This document shows positions 33,500 through 42,742 of a stretch of 64,000 nucleotides of DNA, piece after piece. The DNA comes from Pseudonocardia xinjiangensis. GTDB lineage: Bacteria; Actinomycetota; Actinomycetes; Mycobacteriales; Pseudonocardiaceae. The translations under genes were made by a program, and so were the position numbers. The stretch lies in the NCBI RefSeq assembly GCF_012911925.1, contig NZ_JAAXKY010000003.1:62001-126000 (forward strand), in the 5' to 3' direction. The notes under the pieces were generated by a model, which ran no database searches, was not told the origin of the DNA, and saw only the letters and a list, made by a program, of their open reading frames with translations. Within the stretch, counting starts at the first letter, position 1; each line of letters begins with the position of its first letter.

Positions 33500-34372
33500 T
33501 TAGTGGGACAGGATCGCGCGCAGGTGCTCCACGCTCGCGCGCACGTCCGCCACCGGCCCTTCTCCGCGCGGCTCGTCGGTGAGGATCGTGTCCTGCTCCA
33601 GCACGTACCACCCGTCGTAGCCGTGCCCGTGCAGATGCCCGACGATCGCGCCGAAGTCGACGTCCCCCTGGCCGAGCGGGCGGTACATCCCCTCCCGGAC
33701 GGCCTCGGTGTAGGAGCGCCTGCCCGACTGCACCTGGCCTGCGAGCCGGGCGTCGACGTCCTTGAGGTGGGTGTGGGCGATCCGGTGCGGCGCCTGCCGC
33801 GTCAGCTCGGCGGGGTCGGTGCCGCCGATCAGCAGGTGGCCGGTGTCCAGGCACAGCGCGATCGACGAGCCGTCGAGCACGCGCTGCACCTCGTCAGGGT
33901 TCTCCACCATCGTGCCGACGTGCGGGTGCAGCACGGCGCGGACGCCGTGCTCGGTCGCGAGATCCGTGAGCCGGTCCAGGTTGGTCAGCAGCGTGCGCCA
34001 GCCCCGGTCGTCGAGGACGGGACGGGTGTCGTAGCCCTCCCGCCCGGAGACGGCCGAGAGCACCAGCACGTCCGAACCGGTCGCCGCGTACGCCTGGAGC
34101 AGCTTCTCCACCTCGGGCACCGGGTCGTGCCCGGACACGTGCAGCAGCAGCGGGGTGAACCCGCCGACGGCCTGCAGGTGGTTCCGCGAGAGCACCTCGG
34201 CCATCGCGCCCGGTTCGGCCGGGAGGAACCCGTCGGGCCCCAGCTCGGTGGCTGCGAGCCCCACCTCCCGCATCTCCGCGAGCACGCGCTCGCGCGGGAG
34301 CTGGTAGCCCCACCCGGGCACCTCGCACACGCCCCACGAGATGGGCGCCCCCGCGATCCTCTGGTCACTCAC
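33500..34372 (-). CDS. TIM-barrel isomerase/epimerase, IolE/IolI-like (inosose dehydratase family)
   Basis: The 290-residue protein starts at GTG 34372 with GGAGGAG upstream, overlapping the preceding gene's stop (GTGA). AGAPISWGVCEVPGWG at the N-terminus is a hallmark of IolE-type AP-endonuclease-2-like barrels, with later metal ligands in VLHPHVGTMVE, ALCLDTGHLLIGG, HTHLKD and LEQDT. These metal enzymes dehydrate scyllo-inosose or epimerise inososes. A second, closer IolE (40320-41243) is present, so this copy could serve another inositol isomer. It is the last gene of the inositol operon. Confidence 0.82.
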   Translation of the reverse strand: MSDQRIAGAPISWGVCEVPGWGYQLPRERVLAEMREVGLAATELGPDGFLPAEPGAMAEVLSRNHLQAVGGFTPLLLHVSGHDPVPEVEKLLQAYAATGSDVLVLSAVSGREGYDTRPVLDDRGWRTLLTNLDRLTDLATEHGVRAVLHPHVGTMVENPDEVQRVLDGSSIALCLDTGHLLIGGTDPAELTRQAPHRIAHTHLKDVDARLAGQVQSGRRSYTEAVREGMYRPLGQGDVDFGAIVGHLHGHGYDGWYVLEQDTILTDEPRGEGPVADVRASVEHLRAILSH

Positions 34373-35415
34373 GTCGACTGCTCCTCCACTTCGTACAGCA
34401 CGCCGTGGGGCGTACGCAGGGGCTTGGTTCCGACCGGGCGCCCCGTCTCCCACGACCGGCGTGCCGCGGTGGCCAGGTCGAACGCGGCGAGGGCGTCGTG
34501 GCCGGTCACCCGGGGTGCGCTGCCGTCACGCACGGAGCGCCCGAACGCGTCCAGCTCCGCGGCGTAGGCCTCGGGATAGCGCTCCTCGAAGTCGCGCGGG
34601 ATGTCGTGCGCCGCCAGCCCCGGCGTGCGCCACTCGTAGTGGTGCCGCTGCGGGGCGTCGATCCGGACGGTCGCGGCGCTGCCCATCACCTCGGTGGAGC
34701 ACTCGTAGCCGTACCGGGCCGAGCGGCTGTTGTCGATCACCCCGAGGGCGCCGTTCTCGAAGCGCAGCACGACGACGGCGGTGTCGATGTCGCCGAGCGC
34801 GGCGAACGCCGGGTCGGCGGCGGCGCCGTGCGCACTGACCTCCACGACCTCGCCCACCAGCCAGCGGGCGACGTCGAGGTCGTGCACCGTGACGTCGACG
34901 AAGAACCCACCCGAGCCGGTCAGGTACGCGGGCGGCGGTGAGGTCATGTCCCGCAGCGACGTGCGGAACAGCGTCACCGCGCCCAGCTCCCCGGCGTGGA
35001 TCCGCTCCGCGGCGGCCACCCAGTCGGGGTCGGAGCGGCGGTGGAAGCCCACCTGGAACAGCACGCCGGCCTGCGCGACCGCATCGATGGTGGCGAGCGT
35101 GGTGTCGCGGTCCAGCGAGATCGGCTTCTCGCAGAAGATGTGCTTGCCCGCAGCGGCGGCGGCCACCGCCAGCTCCGCGTGCGACCCGGTGGAGGTGGCG
35201 ATCGCGACGGCCTCGACGCCGTCGTCGGCCAGCAGCTCGTCGAAGCTCGCCGTCCAGGGCACATCGAGCTGTTCGGCGAGCTGCCGGGCGACCGCGGTGT
35301 CCGCGTCGTACAGGCACGCCAACTCCGCCGAGGCGCAGCGCGACGCCAGGTTCCGCGCGTGGATCCGGCCCATCCGCCCGAGCCCGGTGAGCCCGACGCC
35401 GACCCGGCGGCTCAT
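34369..35415 (-). CDS. Gfo/Idh/MocA inositol dehydrogenase-like protein
   Basis: The 348-residue protein starts at ATG 35415 (ATGA overlap with the previous stop). The NAD site is VGVGLTGLGRMGRIHARNLA, then HIFCEKPISLDRDTTL (EKP) near residue 93, VGFHRRSDPDWV, and FFVDVTVHDLDVARWLVGE with catalytic Asp/His. It closely matches the inositol 2-dehydrogenase group by these segments. Together with its flanking TIM-barrel genes on both sides it forms a dehydrogenase-isomerase unit appended to the main operon, perhaps for scyllo- or chiro-inositol; this last point is inference. Confidence 0.85.
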   Translation of the reverse strand: MSRRVGVGLTGLGRMGRIHARNLASRCASAELACLYDADTAVARQLAEQLDVPWTASFDELLADDGVEAVAIATSTGSHAELAVAAAAAGKHIFCEKPISLDRDTTLATIDAVAQAGVLFQVGFHRRSDPDWVAAAERIHAGELGAVTLFRTSLRDMTSPPPAYLTGSGGFFVDVTVHDLDVARWLVGEVVEVSAHGAAADPAFAALGDIDTAVVVLRFENGALGVIDNSRSARYGYECSTEVMGSAATVRIDAPQRHHYEWRTPGLAAHDIPRDFEERYPEAYAAELDAFGRSVRDGSAPRVTGHDALAAFDLATAARRSWETGRPVGTKPLRTPHGVLYEVEEQST

Positions 35416-36281
35416 GCGCTGCTCACGGCGTGGCGGCCCAGGTACTCCAGCACCTTCTTGCGGTTGGAGCGCAGCGACTCCCGCGCCCGCTCCTCCCAGG
35501 CGAAGACGCAGACCGTGGCGATCCCGTCGAACCCGACCTCGGCGAGCGTGGCGAAGAACAGGTCCCAGTCGACCTCGCCCTGGCCCACGTCGAGGTGCTG
35601 GTGGACGCGCGCCGTCGACCCCGGGGGGTTGACGATGTAGCGCAGCCCCGAGCTCCCGGTGTGGTCGAAGGAGTCGGCGATGTGCAGCTGGGTGAGCAGC
35701 GGTCCGGCGTACCGGATGACGTCGGCGAGGTCGCCGCCCTGGTGGAACGTGTGCGGCGCGCAGTACAGGAAGGAGACGAGCTCGTTGTCGATCCCGCGGA
35801 TCAGGTCGACGGCGCCCCGCCCGTCCTCCATGAAGTCGTCGGGGTGCGGCTCCAGCACGAGCCGCACGCCCTCCTGCTCGAACACGGGGAGCAGCTCCTC
35901 CATCGAGCGCCAGAACTGTGCCTCGCTGGCCGCTGCCTGCTCGGGGCGCCCGTTGAACTCGGAGTTCATCACCTCGCAGCCCAGGTCGACGGCGATCTGG
36001 ATGGCACGGCGCCAGTACCGCACCGCGGCCTGCCGCTCGTCCTCGTCGGGGCCCGACCACTTGTAGAGCGGCAGCACCGAGGCGATCTCCACGCCGGCGC
36101 CTGCGAGCTCCTTGCGGAACGCCGCGATGGTGGCCCGGTCGGCCCGCGGGTGAACGAAGAACGGGATGAAGTCCTCGCGCGGCGACAGCTCGATGTGCTG
36201 GTAGCCGAGCTCCGCGACCAGAGCCGGGAGCTCCAGCAACGGCGTCTTCCGCAGCATGTAGGGGTCGACGGCCAGCTTCAC
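35412..36281 (-). CDS. Sugar phosphate isomerase/epimerase-type TIM-barrel protein
   Basis: The 289-residue protein starts at GTG 36281 after a strong AAGGAGG, overlapping the preceding dehydrogenase by GTGA. It starts KLAVDPYMLRKTPLLELPAL, and metal ligands are likely in IELSPREDF, NSEFNG, VLEPHPDDF, CAPHTFHQG, HIADSFDH and GEVDWDLF. These belong to the AP-endonuclease-2 superfamily that includes IolH, IolI and xylose-isomerase-like proteins. Its place in the operon suggests isomerisation of an inosose. The exact reaction cannot be decided. Confidence 0.8.
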   Translation of the reverse strand: MKLAVDPYMLRKTPLLELPALVAELGYQHIELSPREDFIPFFVHPRADRATIAAFRKELAGAGVEIASVLPLYKWSGPDEDERQAAVRYWRRAIQIAVDLGCEVMNSEFNGRPEQAAASEAQFWRSMEELLPVFEQEGVRLVLEPHPDDFMEDGRGAVDLIRGIDNELVSFLYCAPHTFHQGGDLADVIRYAGPLLTQLHIADSFDHTGSSGLRYIVNPPGSTARVHQHLDVGQGEVDWDLFFATLAEVGFDGIATVCVFAWEERARESLRSNRKKVLEYLGRHAVSSA

Positions 36282-37297
36282 CTGGCCCCCTCCTTGTACA
36301 GGTCGGGACGCTCGCGCAGGACCGCCGGGACGCGCTCGCCGGAGTGCAGCGCGGCGAGCGCCGTCTCGCACGACACGGTGGCGGCGTAGCCGTCCCACGC
36401 GCTGGGGCCGGTGGTGCCGCCCGCGGTCACGGCGTCGATCCACGCCTGGAACTCGGTGTCGAACGCGCGGACGAAGCGCTCCTGCCAGTTGGCCGGCACC
36501 CGGCCGCTGACCCGTCCGGCCGTCTTGACCAGGGCACCCGCGCTCTCCGACAGCTCGACGGTGCCGTCCTCGCAGACCACCTCGCCGCGGATGTCGTAGC
36601 CGAAGCCCGCGTTCACCATGGCTTCGACGTCGACGACCACGCCGCTCGCCATCTCCAGCAGCACGAGCAGCGGGTCGTTGAAGCCTGCGGCCGCCTTGCT
36701 GCTCACCCGCGGCTTGAGCACGGTGATGGCGGCGATCTCGTCGTCGAACATCCAGCGGGCGACGTCGATGTCGTGCACCGTGCTGTCGTTGATGATCATG
36801 TCGCTGGTGTAGTGCGGCGGCACCGACGGGTTGCGGTGCGCGGCGTGCATGAGCAGCGGCAGGCCGATCTCCCCGCTGGTCACCACCTGCTTCATCGCCC
36901 GGTACTGCGGGTCGTAGCGCCGCATGAAACCGACCATGACGAGCCGTCGTCCCGCCGCGACCTCGGCGTCGACGATCCGGGTGCAGGCCGCCTCGGTGGT
37001 GGCGAGCGGCTTCTCGCAGAACACCTGCTTGCCGGCCGCGATGCAGCCCAGCACGTACTCCTCGTGGGTGGGTCCCCAGGACGTGACGACCACCGCGTCG
37101 ACGCCCGGGTCGGCGATGAGCTCTTGGCCGCTGTCGTGCAGCACTGCGCCGGGGAGGTCGTCCGCGACCGTCCGTGCCCTGGCGAGATCCACGTCGGTGA
37201 CCGCGGCGACCCGCGCCCCGGACAGGACGTGGGTGAGCCGCCTGATGTGGTCCTGCCCGATCATGCCCACGCCGATGACGCCGACGTTCAGAGTCAC
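36278..37297 (-). CDS. iolG: Inositol 2-dehydrogenase
   Basis: The 339-residue protein starts at GTG 37297 with an AGGAGAGG site. It opens LNVGVIGVGMIGQDHIRRL and contains QVFCEKPLATTEA (catalytic Lys of EKP near residue 97), MVGFMRRYDPQY and MIINDSTVHDIDVARWMF, all characteristic of actinobacterial IolG. It oxidises myo-inositol to scyllo-inosose with NAD, the first catabolic step. Of the three paralogues in the window it is closest to a canonical IolG and lies directly after the ABC importer genes. Confidence 0.9.
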   Translation of the reverse strand: MTLNVGVIGVGMIGQDHIRRLTHVLSGARVAAVTDVDLARARTVADDLPGAVLHDSGQELIADPGVDAVVVTSWGPTHEEYVLGCIAAGKQVFCEKPLATTEAACTRIVDAEVAAGRRLVMVGFMRRYDPQYRAMKQVVTSGEIGLPLLMHAAHRNPSVPPHYTSDMIINDSTVHDIDVARWMFDDEIAAITVLKPRVSSKAAAGFNDPLLVLLEMASGVVVDVEAMVNAGFGYDIRGEVVCEDGTVELSESAGALVKTAGRVSGRVPANWQERFVRAFDTEFQAWIDAVTAGGTTGPSAWDGYAATVSCETALAALHSGERVPAVLRERPDLYKEGAR

Positions 37298-37325
37298 GTC
37301 GTTTCCTCTCCTGGAGTCGGGTGCT

Positions 37326-38141
<816 letters not shown>

Positions 38142-38148
38142 GGCCGTC

Positions 38149-39213
38149 TCACCGCCTCTGGCTCGCGTAGTTCTTGACGTAAAGGTTGACGAGCACGGCC
38201 AGCAGGAGCATCGCGCCCAGGAAGGCCTTGAACCAGTTCGGGTCCCAGCCGGCGAAGACGATGCCCTGGGTGACCATGCCGAAGATGAACGCCCCGAGCG
38301 CGGAGCCCACCGCGGAGCCGTAGCCGCCGGTCAGCAGCGCGCCACCCACGACCGCGGCGATGATGTAGATGAACTCGTTGCCCACGCCCAGACCGGCCTG
38401 CACGCTGCTGAAGTTGAACAGCAGGTGCTGGCCGAGGAACCAGGCCAGGAACGCGACGCCCATGAACAGGCCGATCTTGACCTTGGGCACGGGCACACCG
38501 ACCGCGCGGGCGCTGGCGGCGTTGCCACCCGAGGCGAAGATCCAGTTGCCGGTGCGGGTGCGCAGCAGCACCCACGTGGCGACGGCCACGAACAGGATCC
38601 ACCACACCACCGTGATCTCGATGGTGATGACGCCGAGGTCGATGTTGCCCGCGAACACCGCGCGCGCCGAGTCGAACCCGTCGAGCCGGTCGATGTTGGT
38701 GGTGGCCACCGTGCCGGTGACGAGCTTGGTGACACCCAGGTTGACGCCCTGCAGCACGAAGAACGTGCTCAGGGTGATGAGGAAGCTGGGAATCCCCGTC
38801 CGCACCACGAGGTAGCCGTTCACGAAGCCGATCGCCAGCGCGATCACCAGGCTGATGAACACGCCGACCCAGGCGTTCAGGCTGAACTGGTAGGAGATCA
38901 TCGCCGAGGCGAGTGCTGCAGTGGCCACCGCGACACCGGCCGAGAGGTCGAACTCTCCACCGATCATGAGCAGGGCCACGCCGACCGCGACGATGCCGAT
39001 GGTCGAGCTGGCGTACAGCACCGTCGAGAACGCCGGAAGGGTCCGGAAGGGCGGCGCGACCGCGAAGAAGAAGATGAAGATGGCGATCGCGGCAGCCAGC
39101 GCACCGATCTCGGGGCGCGCGAGCACGCGGGACAGCATCGACCGGCGGACCTGTGCCGGTTCCGGTGCGGACGGGGACTGCGGCGGCGGTGATGTCGTCA
39201 CGGTCGAGCTCAT
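38149..39213 (-). CDS. Sugar/inositol ABC transporter permease
   Basis: The 354-residue protein has a Pro/Ser-rich cytoplasmic N-terminus of about 35 residues and eight to ten hydrophobic helices. The segment [22 protein letters not shown] is the conserved BPD_transp_2 signature of ribose/galactose-type permeases ([11 protein letters not shown] near residue 85), and a second half carries the EAA-like loop around [16 protein letters not shown]. It forms the membrane channel for the substrate delivered by the upstream lipoprotein, with the ATPase gene 7 bp downstream. Confidence 0.92.
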   Translation of the reverse strand: MSSTVTTSPPPQSPSAPEPAQVRRSMLSRVLARPEIGALAAAIAIFIFFFAVAPPFRTLPAFSTVLYASSTIGIVAVGVALLMIGGEFDLSAGVAVATAALASAMISYQFSLNAWVGVFISLVIALAIGFVNGYLVVRTGIPSFLITLSTFFVLQGVNLGVTKLVTGTVATTNIDRLDGFDSARAVFAGNIDLGVITIEITVVWWILFVAVATWVLLRTRTGNWIFASGGNAASARAVGVPVPKVKIGLFMGVAFLAWFLGQHLLFNFSSVQAGLGVGNEFIYIIAAVVGGALLTGGYGSAVGSALGAFIFGMVTQGIVFAGWDPNWFKAFLGAMLLLAVLVNLYVKNYASQRR

Positions 39214-39273
39214 GACTGGCTCCAGGGGTGGGCGGCGCGGTGGAGCCGGCGCGCCGGCCCCACCGCGGTGGAA

Positions 39274-40269
39274 CTAGCGAGTGTTGTTGGCTGCGTACGT
39301 CGCGATCTTGTCGATGTTGCTCTTGTCGACGAACGACGGACCGGTCAGCACGGGCTTGCCGCCGCCGATGTCGTTGCCGTTGGTGAGGTTCAGCCAGAGC
39401 GCCTGCACGGCCATGTAGCCCTGGACGTAGGGCTGCTGGTCGATCGAGAAGTCGATCGTGCCGTCCTGGATGTCCTTGGCGACATCGGCGTTCAGGTCGA
39501 ACGTCACGATCTTGGCCTGGCTGGTGGTGCCCTGCTTGGCCTGCAGCGCGGCGAGCGCGATCGGTGCGCCGAGCGTGACGACGTCGGTGATCGAGGGGTC
39601 CTGCTGCAGCTTCGCGCCGATCGTCTGCTGCACCGACGGCAGATCCGTGCCGTTGACCTGCAGGTTCTCGGTGTTCGGGAAGGTCTTCTTCACGCCGGCG
39701 CAGCGGGCTTCGAGCGCGACGCTGCCCTGCTCCTGCACCACGCAGATCGCCTTGCGGCCACCGGCGGACGCCATTCGCTGCCCCGCCGACTGCCCGGCGA
39801 GGTCCTCGTCCGACCCGAAGTACATGGGGATCCCGTACTTCGTGTAGTCGGTGATGCCCGAGTTGAAGGCGACGGTCGGGATACCGGCCTGCACCGCCTT
39901 CTGCGCGGCCGGTCCGACCTGGTCGGCGTACGCCAGCGTGACGGCGATCCCGTCGACCTTGCTGTCGATGGCGTTCTGCACCAGCGTCGCCTGCTGGCCC
40001 GCGTCGTTGTTGTTGGAGTACTTCAGGTCGACGTTGAGCTCCTTCGCCGCCTGCTGGGCGCCGGCGCGCACCTTGTCCCAGAACGAGTCGCCCGGGGCCT
40101 CGTGCGTGACCATCGCGATCGTGTACTGCCTGCCGCCGGCGCTGCCGACGGCGGGGCCGCTGTTCTGGTTGGCCTCGTTCGCGCCGCCCTGGCTGCTGCA
40201 CGCGGCCAGCGCGACACCGAGCGCTGCGACCACAGCCAGCGCCCGCATCGACTTCCCGGGACTCCTCAT
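39274..40269 (-). CDS. Sugar/inositol ABC transporter substrate-binding lipoprotein
   Basis: Starting at ATG 40269 (AAGGAAA site), the 331-residue product has a lipoprotein signal peptide ending VALAACSSQGG, with the lipidated Cys at about residue 24. The mature part is a ribose-binding-like fold: YTIAMVTHEAPGDSFWDKVRAGAQQAAKEL at its start, then NNNDAGQQATLVQNAIDSKVDGIAV. It captures the substrate outside the membrane for the downstream permease and ATPase. A 50-bp gap with an inverted repeat separates it from iolE. Confidence 0.92.
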   Translation of the reverse strand: MRSPGKSMRALAVVAALGVALAACSSQGGANEANQNSGPAVGSAGGRQYTIAMVTHEAPGDSFWDKVRAGAQQAAKELNVDLKYSNNNDAGQQATLVQNAIDSKVDGIAVTLAYADQVGPAAQKAVQAGIPTVAFNSGITDYTKYGIPMYFGSDEDLAGQSAGQRMASAGGRKAICVVQEQGSVALEARCAGVKKTFPNTENLQVNGTDLPSVQQTIGAKLQQDPSITDVVTLGAPIALAALQAKQGTTSQAKIVTFDLNADVAKDIQDGTIDFSIDQQPYVQGYMAVQALWLNLTNGNDIGGGKPVLTGPSFVDKSNIDKIATYAANNTR

Positions 40270-40291
40270 CGAGTTTCCTTCCAGTGTCGGC

Positions 40292-40307
40292 CCGTCATCG
40301 GTGACGG
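40292..40307. other. Inverted repeat between iolE and the binding-protein gene
   Basis: CCGTCA (40292-40297) and TGACGG (40302-40307) form a 6-bp stem with 4-base loop in the gap between iolE and the binding-protein gene. It could lower or segment transcription within the operon, or be an operator. Confidence 0.35.
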
Positions 40308-40319
40308 ACCGGGATCGGG

Positions 40320-41243
40320 TCAGTAGGGCCACCGTCGGAGCGGTCCGAGCCCGCACCCGGCGAAGTACCCCGCCGTGCGGGCGGCTATCGGTAGCGGGAT
40401 GTGCGCTTCCACGGGATAGAGGTCCTGCTCCACCACGGTGAACAGGTCGGTGTCGAGTGCGGCGAGCGCGTCGAGCAGCGGTGGCATCGACGGGTCCCCG
40501 TACGGCGGCTCGACCATCACACCGAGCGGCACGGCCTCGGCGAGCGAGAGCTTCTCGGCGCGGACGCGCTCCCGGACGGCGGGGTCGACCTGCTTGAGGT
40601 GCACGTAGCGGATGCGTTCCGGGAACCGCCGGATGATGGCGATGTTGTCGCCGTCGCAGTAGGAGATGTGCCCGGTGTCGAGGCACAGGTTCACGTACCG
40701 CGGGTCGGTGTCGGCGAGGAACCGCTCCACCCGCACCTGCGTGTCGACGTGGGTGTCGGCGTGCGGATGGAACACCAGGTCGACGCCGAACTCCTCGTGC
40801 AGCAGCTTCCCCAGCCGGTCGTAGCCGGTGGTGAGGTTCTTCCAGTGCTCGGGGTCGATGTCGCCTGACCCGGTGGCGGCGCCGGTGTGCATGTCGGTGT
40901 ACTGCTCGGGCAGCAGCACGAGGTGGCGGGCGCCGAGCGCGGTGAGCAGGCGCGACTCCCTGCTGCACGCCTCGATCGCCTCGTCCAGCGCCTCGCCCCC
41001 GCGGTGCAGGCCGGCGAAGATCGTGCCGCCGCACAGCGTCAGCCCCCGGGAACCGAGTTCGTCGCGCAGCTGCCCGGGGTCCTGCGGCAGGAACCCGGAC
41101 GGGCCGAGCTCGGTGTGGGTGTAGCCGGCCTGGCCGATCTCGTCGAGGTACTGCGTCCAGCCGACCTGGTGCGGGTCGGACGGGAACCACACGCCCCACG
41201 AGTCGGGGGCGGTGCCGAGGGTCAGCCGGTCCAGCGCAGCCAT
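40320..41243 (-). CDS. iolE: Inosose dehydratase
   Basis: The 307-residue protein starts DRLTLGTAPDSWGVWFPSDP, the typical IolE N-terminus, and continues with YTHTELGPSGFLPQDP. Metal ligands of the TIM barrel are probably in FHPHADTHVDTQ, NLCLDTGHISYCDGD, YVHLKQVD and VVEQDLYP. It dehydrates scyllo-inosose to 3D-(3,5/4)-trihydroxycyclohexane-1,2-dione, the substrate of IolD. It is 2 bp after iolA on the same strand. A shorter IolE-like paralogue lies at 33500-34372. Confidence 0.92.
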   Translation of the reverse strand: MAALDRLTLGTAPDSWGVWFPSDPHQVGWTQYLDEIGQAGYTHTELGPSGFLPQDPGQLRDELGSRGLTLCGGTIFAGLHRGGEALDEAIEACSRESRLLTALGARHLVLLPEQYTDMHTGAATGSGDIDPEHWKNLTTGYDRLGKLLHEEFGVDLVFHPHADTHVDTQVRVERFLADTDPRYVNLCLDTGHISYCDGDNIAIIRRFPERIRYVHLKQVDPAVRERVRAEKLSLAEAVPLGVMVEPPYGDPSMPPLLDALAALDTDLFTVVEQDLYPVEAHIPLPIAARTAGYFAGCGLGPLRRWPY

Positions 41244-41245
41244 GA

Positions 41246-42742
41246 TCAGGTCGCCGTCGGGAAGTGGTAGGACGCGCCGGTGGATTGTTCGACCTCCGGC
41301 CAGCGCGAGGTGACGACCTTCGCCCGCGTGTAGAACGAGACGCCCTCCGGGCCGTGGACGTGCTTGTCCCCGAAGAGCGAGTCCTTCCAGCCGCCGAAGG
41401 AGTAGTACGCCATCGGCACGGGGATCGGGACGTTGATGCCGATCATGCCCACGTTCACCCCGCGCTGGAACCGCCGCGCCGCCTCCCCGCTGGAGGTGAA
41501 GATGGCGGTGCCGTTGCCGTACGGGTTGGCGTTGATCAGCGCGATCGCCTCGTCCACGGAGTCGGTGCGCACCACCGAGAGGACCGGTCCGAAGATCTCC
41601 TCGCGGTAGACGTCCATGTCCCGGCCGACGTTGTCGATCACGGTGGGCCCCACGAAGAAGCCGTCCTCGTAGCCCGGGACGGTCAGGCCGCGGCCGTCGA
41701 CGGCGAGCGTGGCGCCCTGGTCGGCGCCGCTGCCGATGAGCCCGACGATGCGGTCACGGGCGGCGGCGGTGACGACGGGGCCCATCTCACTGGCCGGGTC
41801 ACGGCCGGGGCCGACCTGCACGGCGCGGGCCTTCTCGCTCACCACGGCGACGAGCTCGTCAGCGGCGGAACCGACGGCGACGGCCGCCGACACCGCCATG
41901 CAGCGCTCGCCCGCCGAGCCGAACGCGGCCGCGACGAGGTGGTCGGAGGCGTAGTCCAGGGGAGCGTCCGGGAGGACGACGGCGTGGTTCTTCGCGCCGC
42001 CGAGGGCCTGCACCCGCTTGCCGTTGGCGGAGCCGCGCTCGTGGATGTAGCGCGCGATGGGCGTCGAGCCGACGAAGGACACCGCGGCGACGTCCGGGTG
42101 GTCCAGCAGCGCATCGACCGCCTCCTTGTCGCCGTGCACGACGTTGAACACGCCGTCGGGCAGCCCGGCCTCGGCCCACAGCTCCGCCACCAGCATGGAC
42201 GCGCTCGGATCGCGTTCGCTCGGCTTGAGCACGAAGGTGTTGCCGCAGGCGATGGCCACCGGATGCATCCACATCGGCACCATCGCCGGGAAGTTGAACG
42301 GGGTGATCCCGGCGCACACCCCGAGCGGCTGCCGGAACGAGAAGACGTCGACCCCACCCGAGACCTGGTCGGAGTACTCGCCCTTGAGCAGAGTCGGGAT
42401 GCCGCAGGCGAACTCGACGACCTCCAGCCCGCGCTGCACCTCGCCACGCGCGTCGGAGACGACCTTGCCGTGCTCGTCGGAGATGATCTCCGCGATGTCC
42501 TGCGTGCGCTGGTTCACCAGCTCGCGGAAAGCGAAGAGCACCTTGGTGCGCGTCGAGAGCGAGGACTGCGACCACGTCTCGAAGGCGGCGGCAGCCGTGG
42601 CGACCGCCGAGCCGATGTCCACCTGGTTCGCGAGCGCCACCTCGGCCTGCTGCTCACCGGTGGCGGGGTTCCACACCGGGCTGGTGCGGGTGGAGGTACC
42701 CGGCTCCGACTTGCCACCGATCCAGTGGGTGATGGTCCTCAC
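41246..42742 (-). CDS. iolA: Methylmalonate/malonate-semialdehyde dehydrogenase (CoA-acylating)
   Basis: The 498-residue protein starts at GTG 42742 (GAGGAGGG site), overlapping iolD by GTGA. It is an aldehyde dehydrogenase of the MmsA group: PVWNPATGEQQAEVALA, CAGITPFNFPAMVPMWMHPVAIACGN, LGGAKNHAVVLPDA, and catalytic Cys281 in SAGERCMAVSAAV. MmsA members use CoA instead of water. In inositol catabolism it turns malonate semialdehyde into acetyl-CoA and carbon dioxide, the last step. The same enzyme can serve valine breakdown, but its place in this operon points to inositol. Confidence 0.93.
   Translation of the reverse strand: MRTITHWIGGKSEPGTSTRTSPVWNPATGEQQAEVALANQVDIGSAVATAAAAFETWSQSSLSTRTKVLFAFRELVNQRTQDIAEIISDEHGKVVSDARGEVQRGLEVVEFACGIPTLLKGEYSDQVSGGVDVFSFRQPLGVCAGITPFNFPAMVPMWMHPVAIACGNTFVLKPSERDPSASMLVAELWAEAGLPDGVFNVVHGDKEAVDALLDHPDVAAVSFVGSTPIARYIHERGSANGKRVQALGGAKNHAVVLPDAPLDYASDHLVAAAFGSAGERCMAVSAAVAVGSAADELVAVVSEKARAVQVGPGRDPASEMGPVVTAAARDRIVGLIGSGADQGATLAVDGRGLTVPGYEDGFFVGPTVIDNVGRDMDVYREEIFGPVLSVVRTDSVDEAIALINANPYGNGTAIFTSSGEAARRFQRGVNVGMIGINVPIPVPMAYYSFGGWKDSLFGDKHVHGPEGVSFYTRAKVVTSRWPEVEQSTGASYHFPTAT

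Noticed and set aside
40270-41199. N-terminal extension of the binding lipoprotein
   Set aside because: It lies opposite frame to iolE, and the signal peptide begins at ATG 40269.
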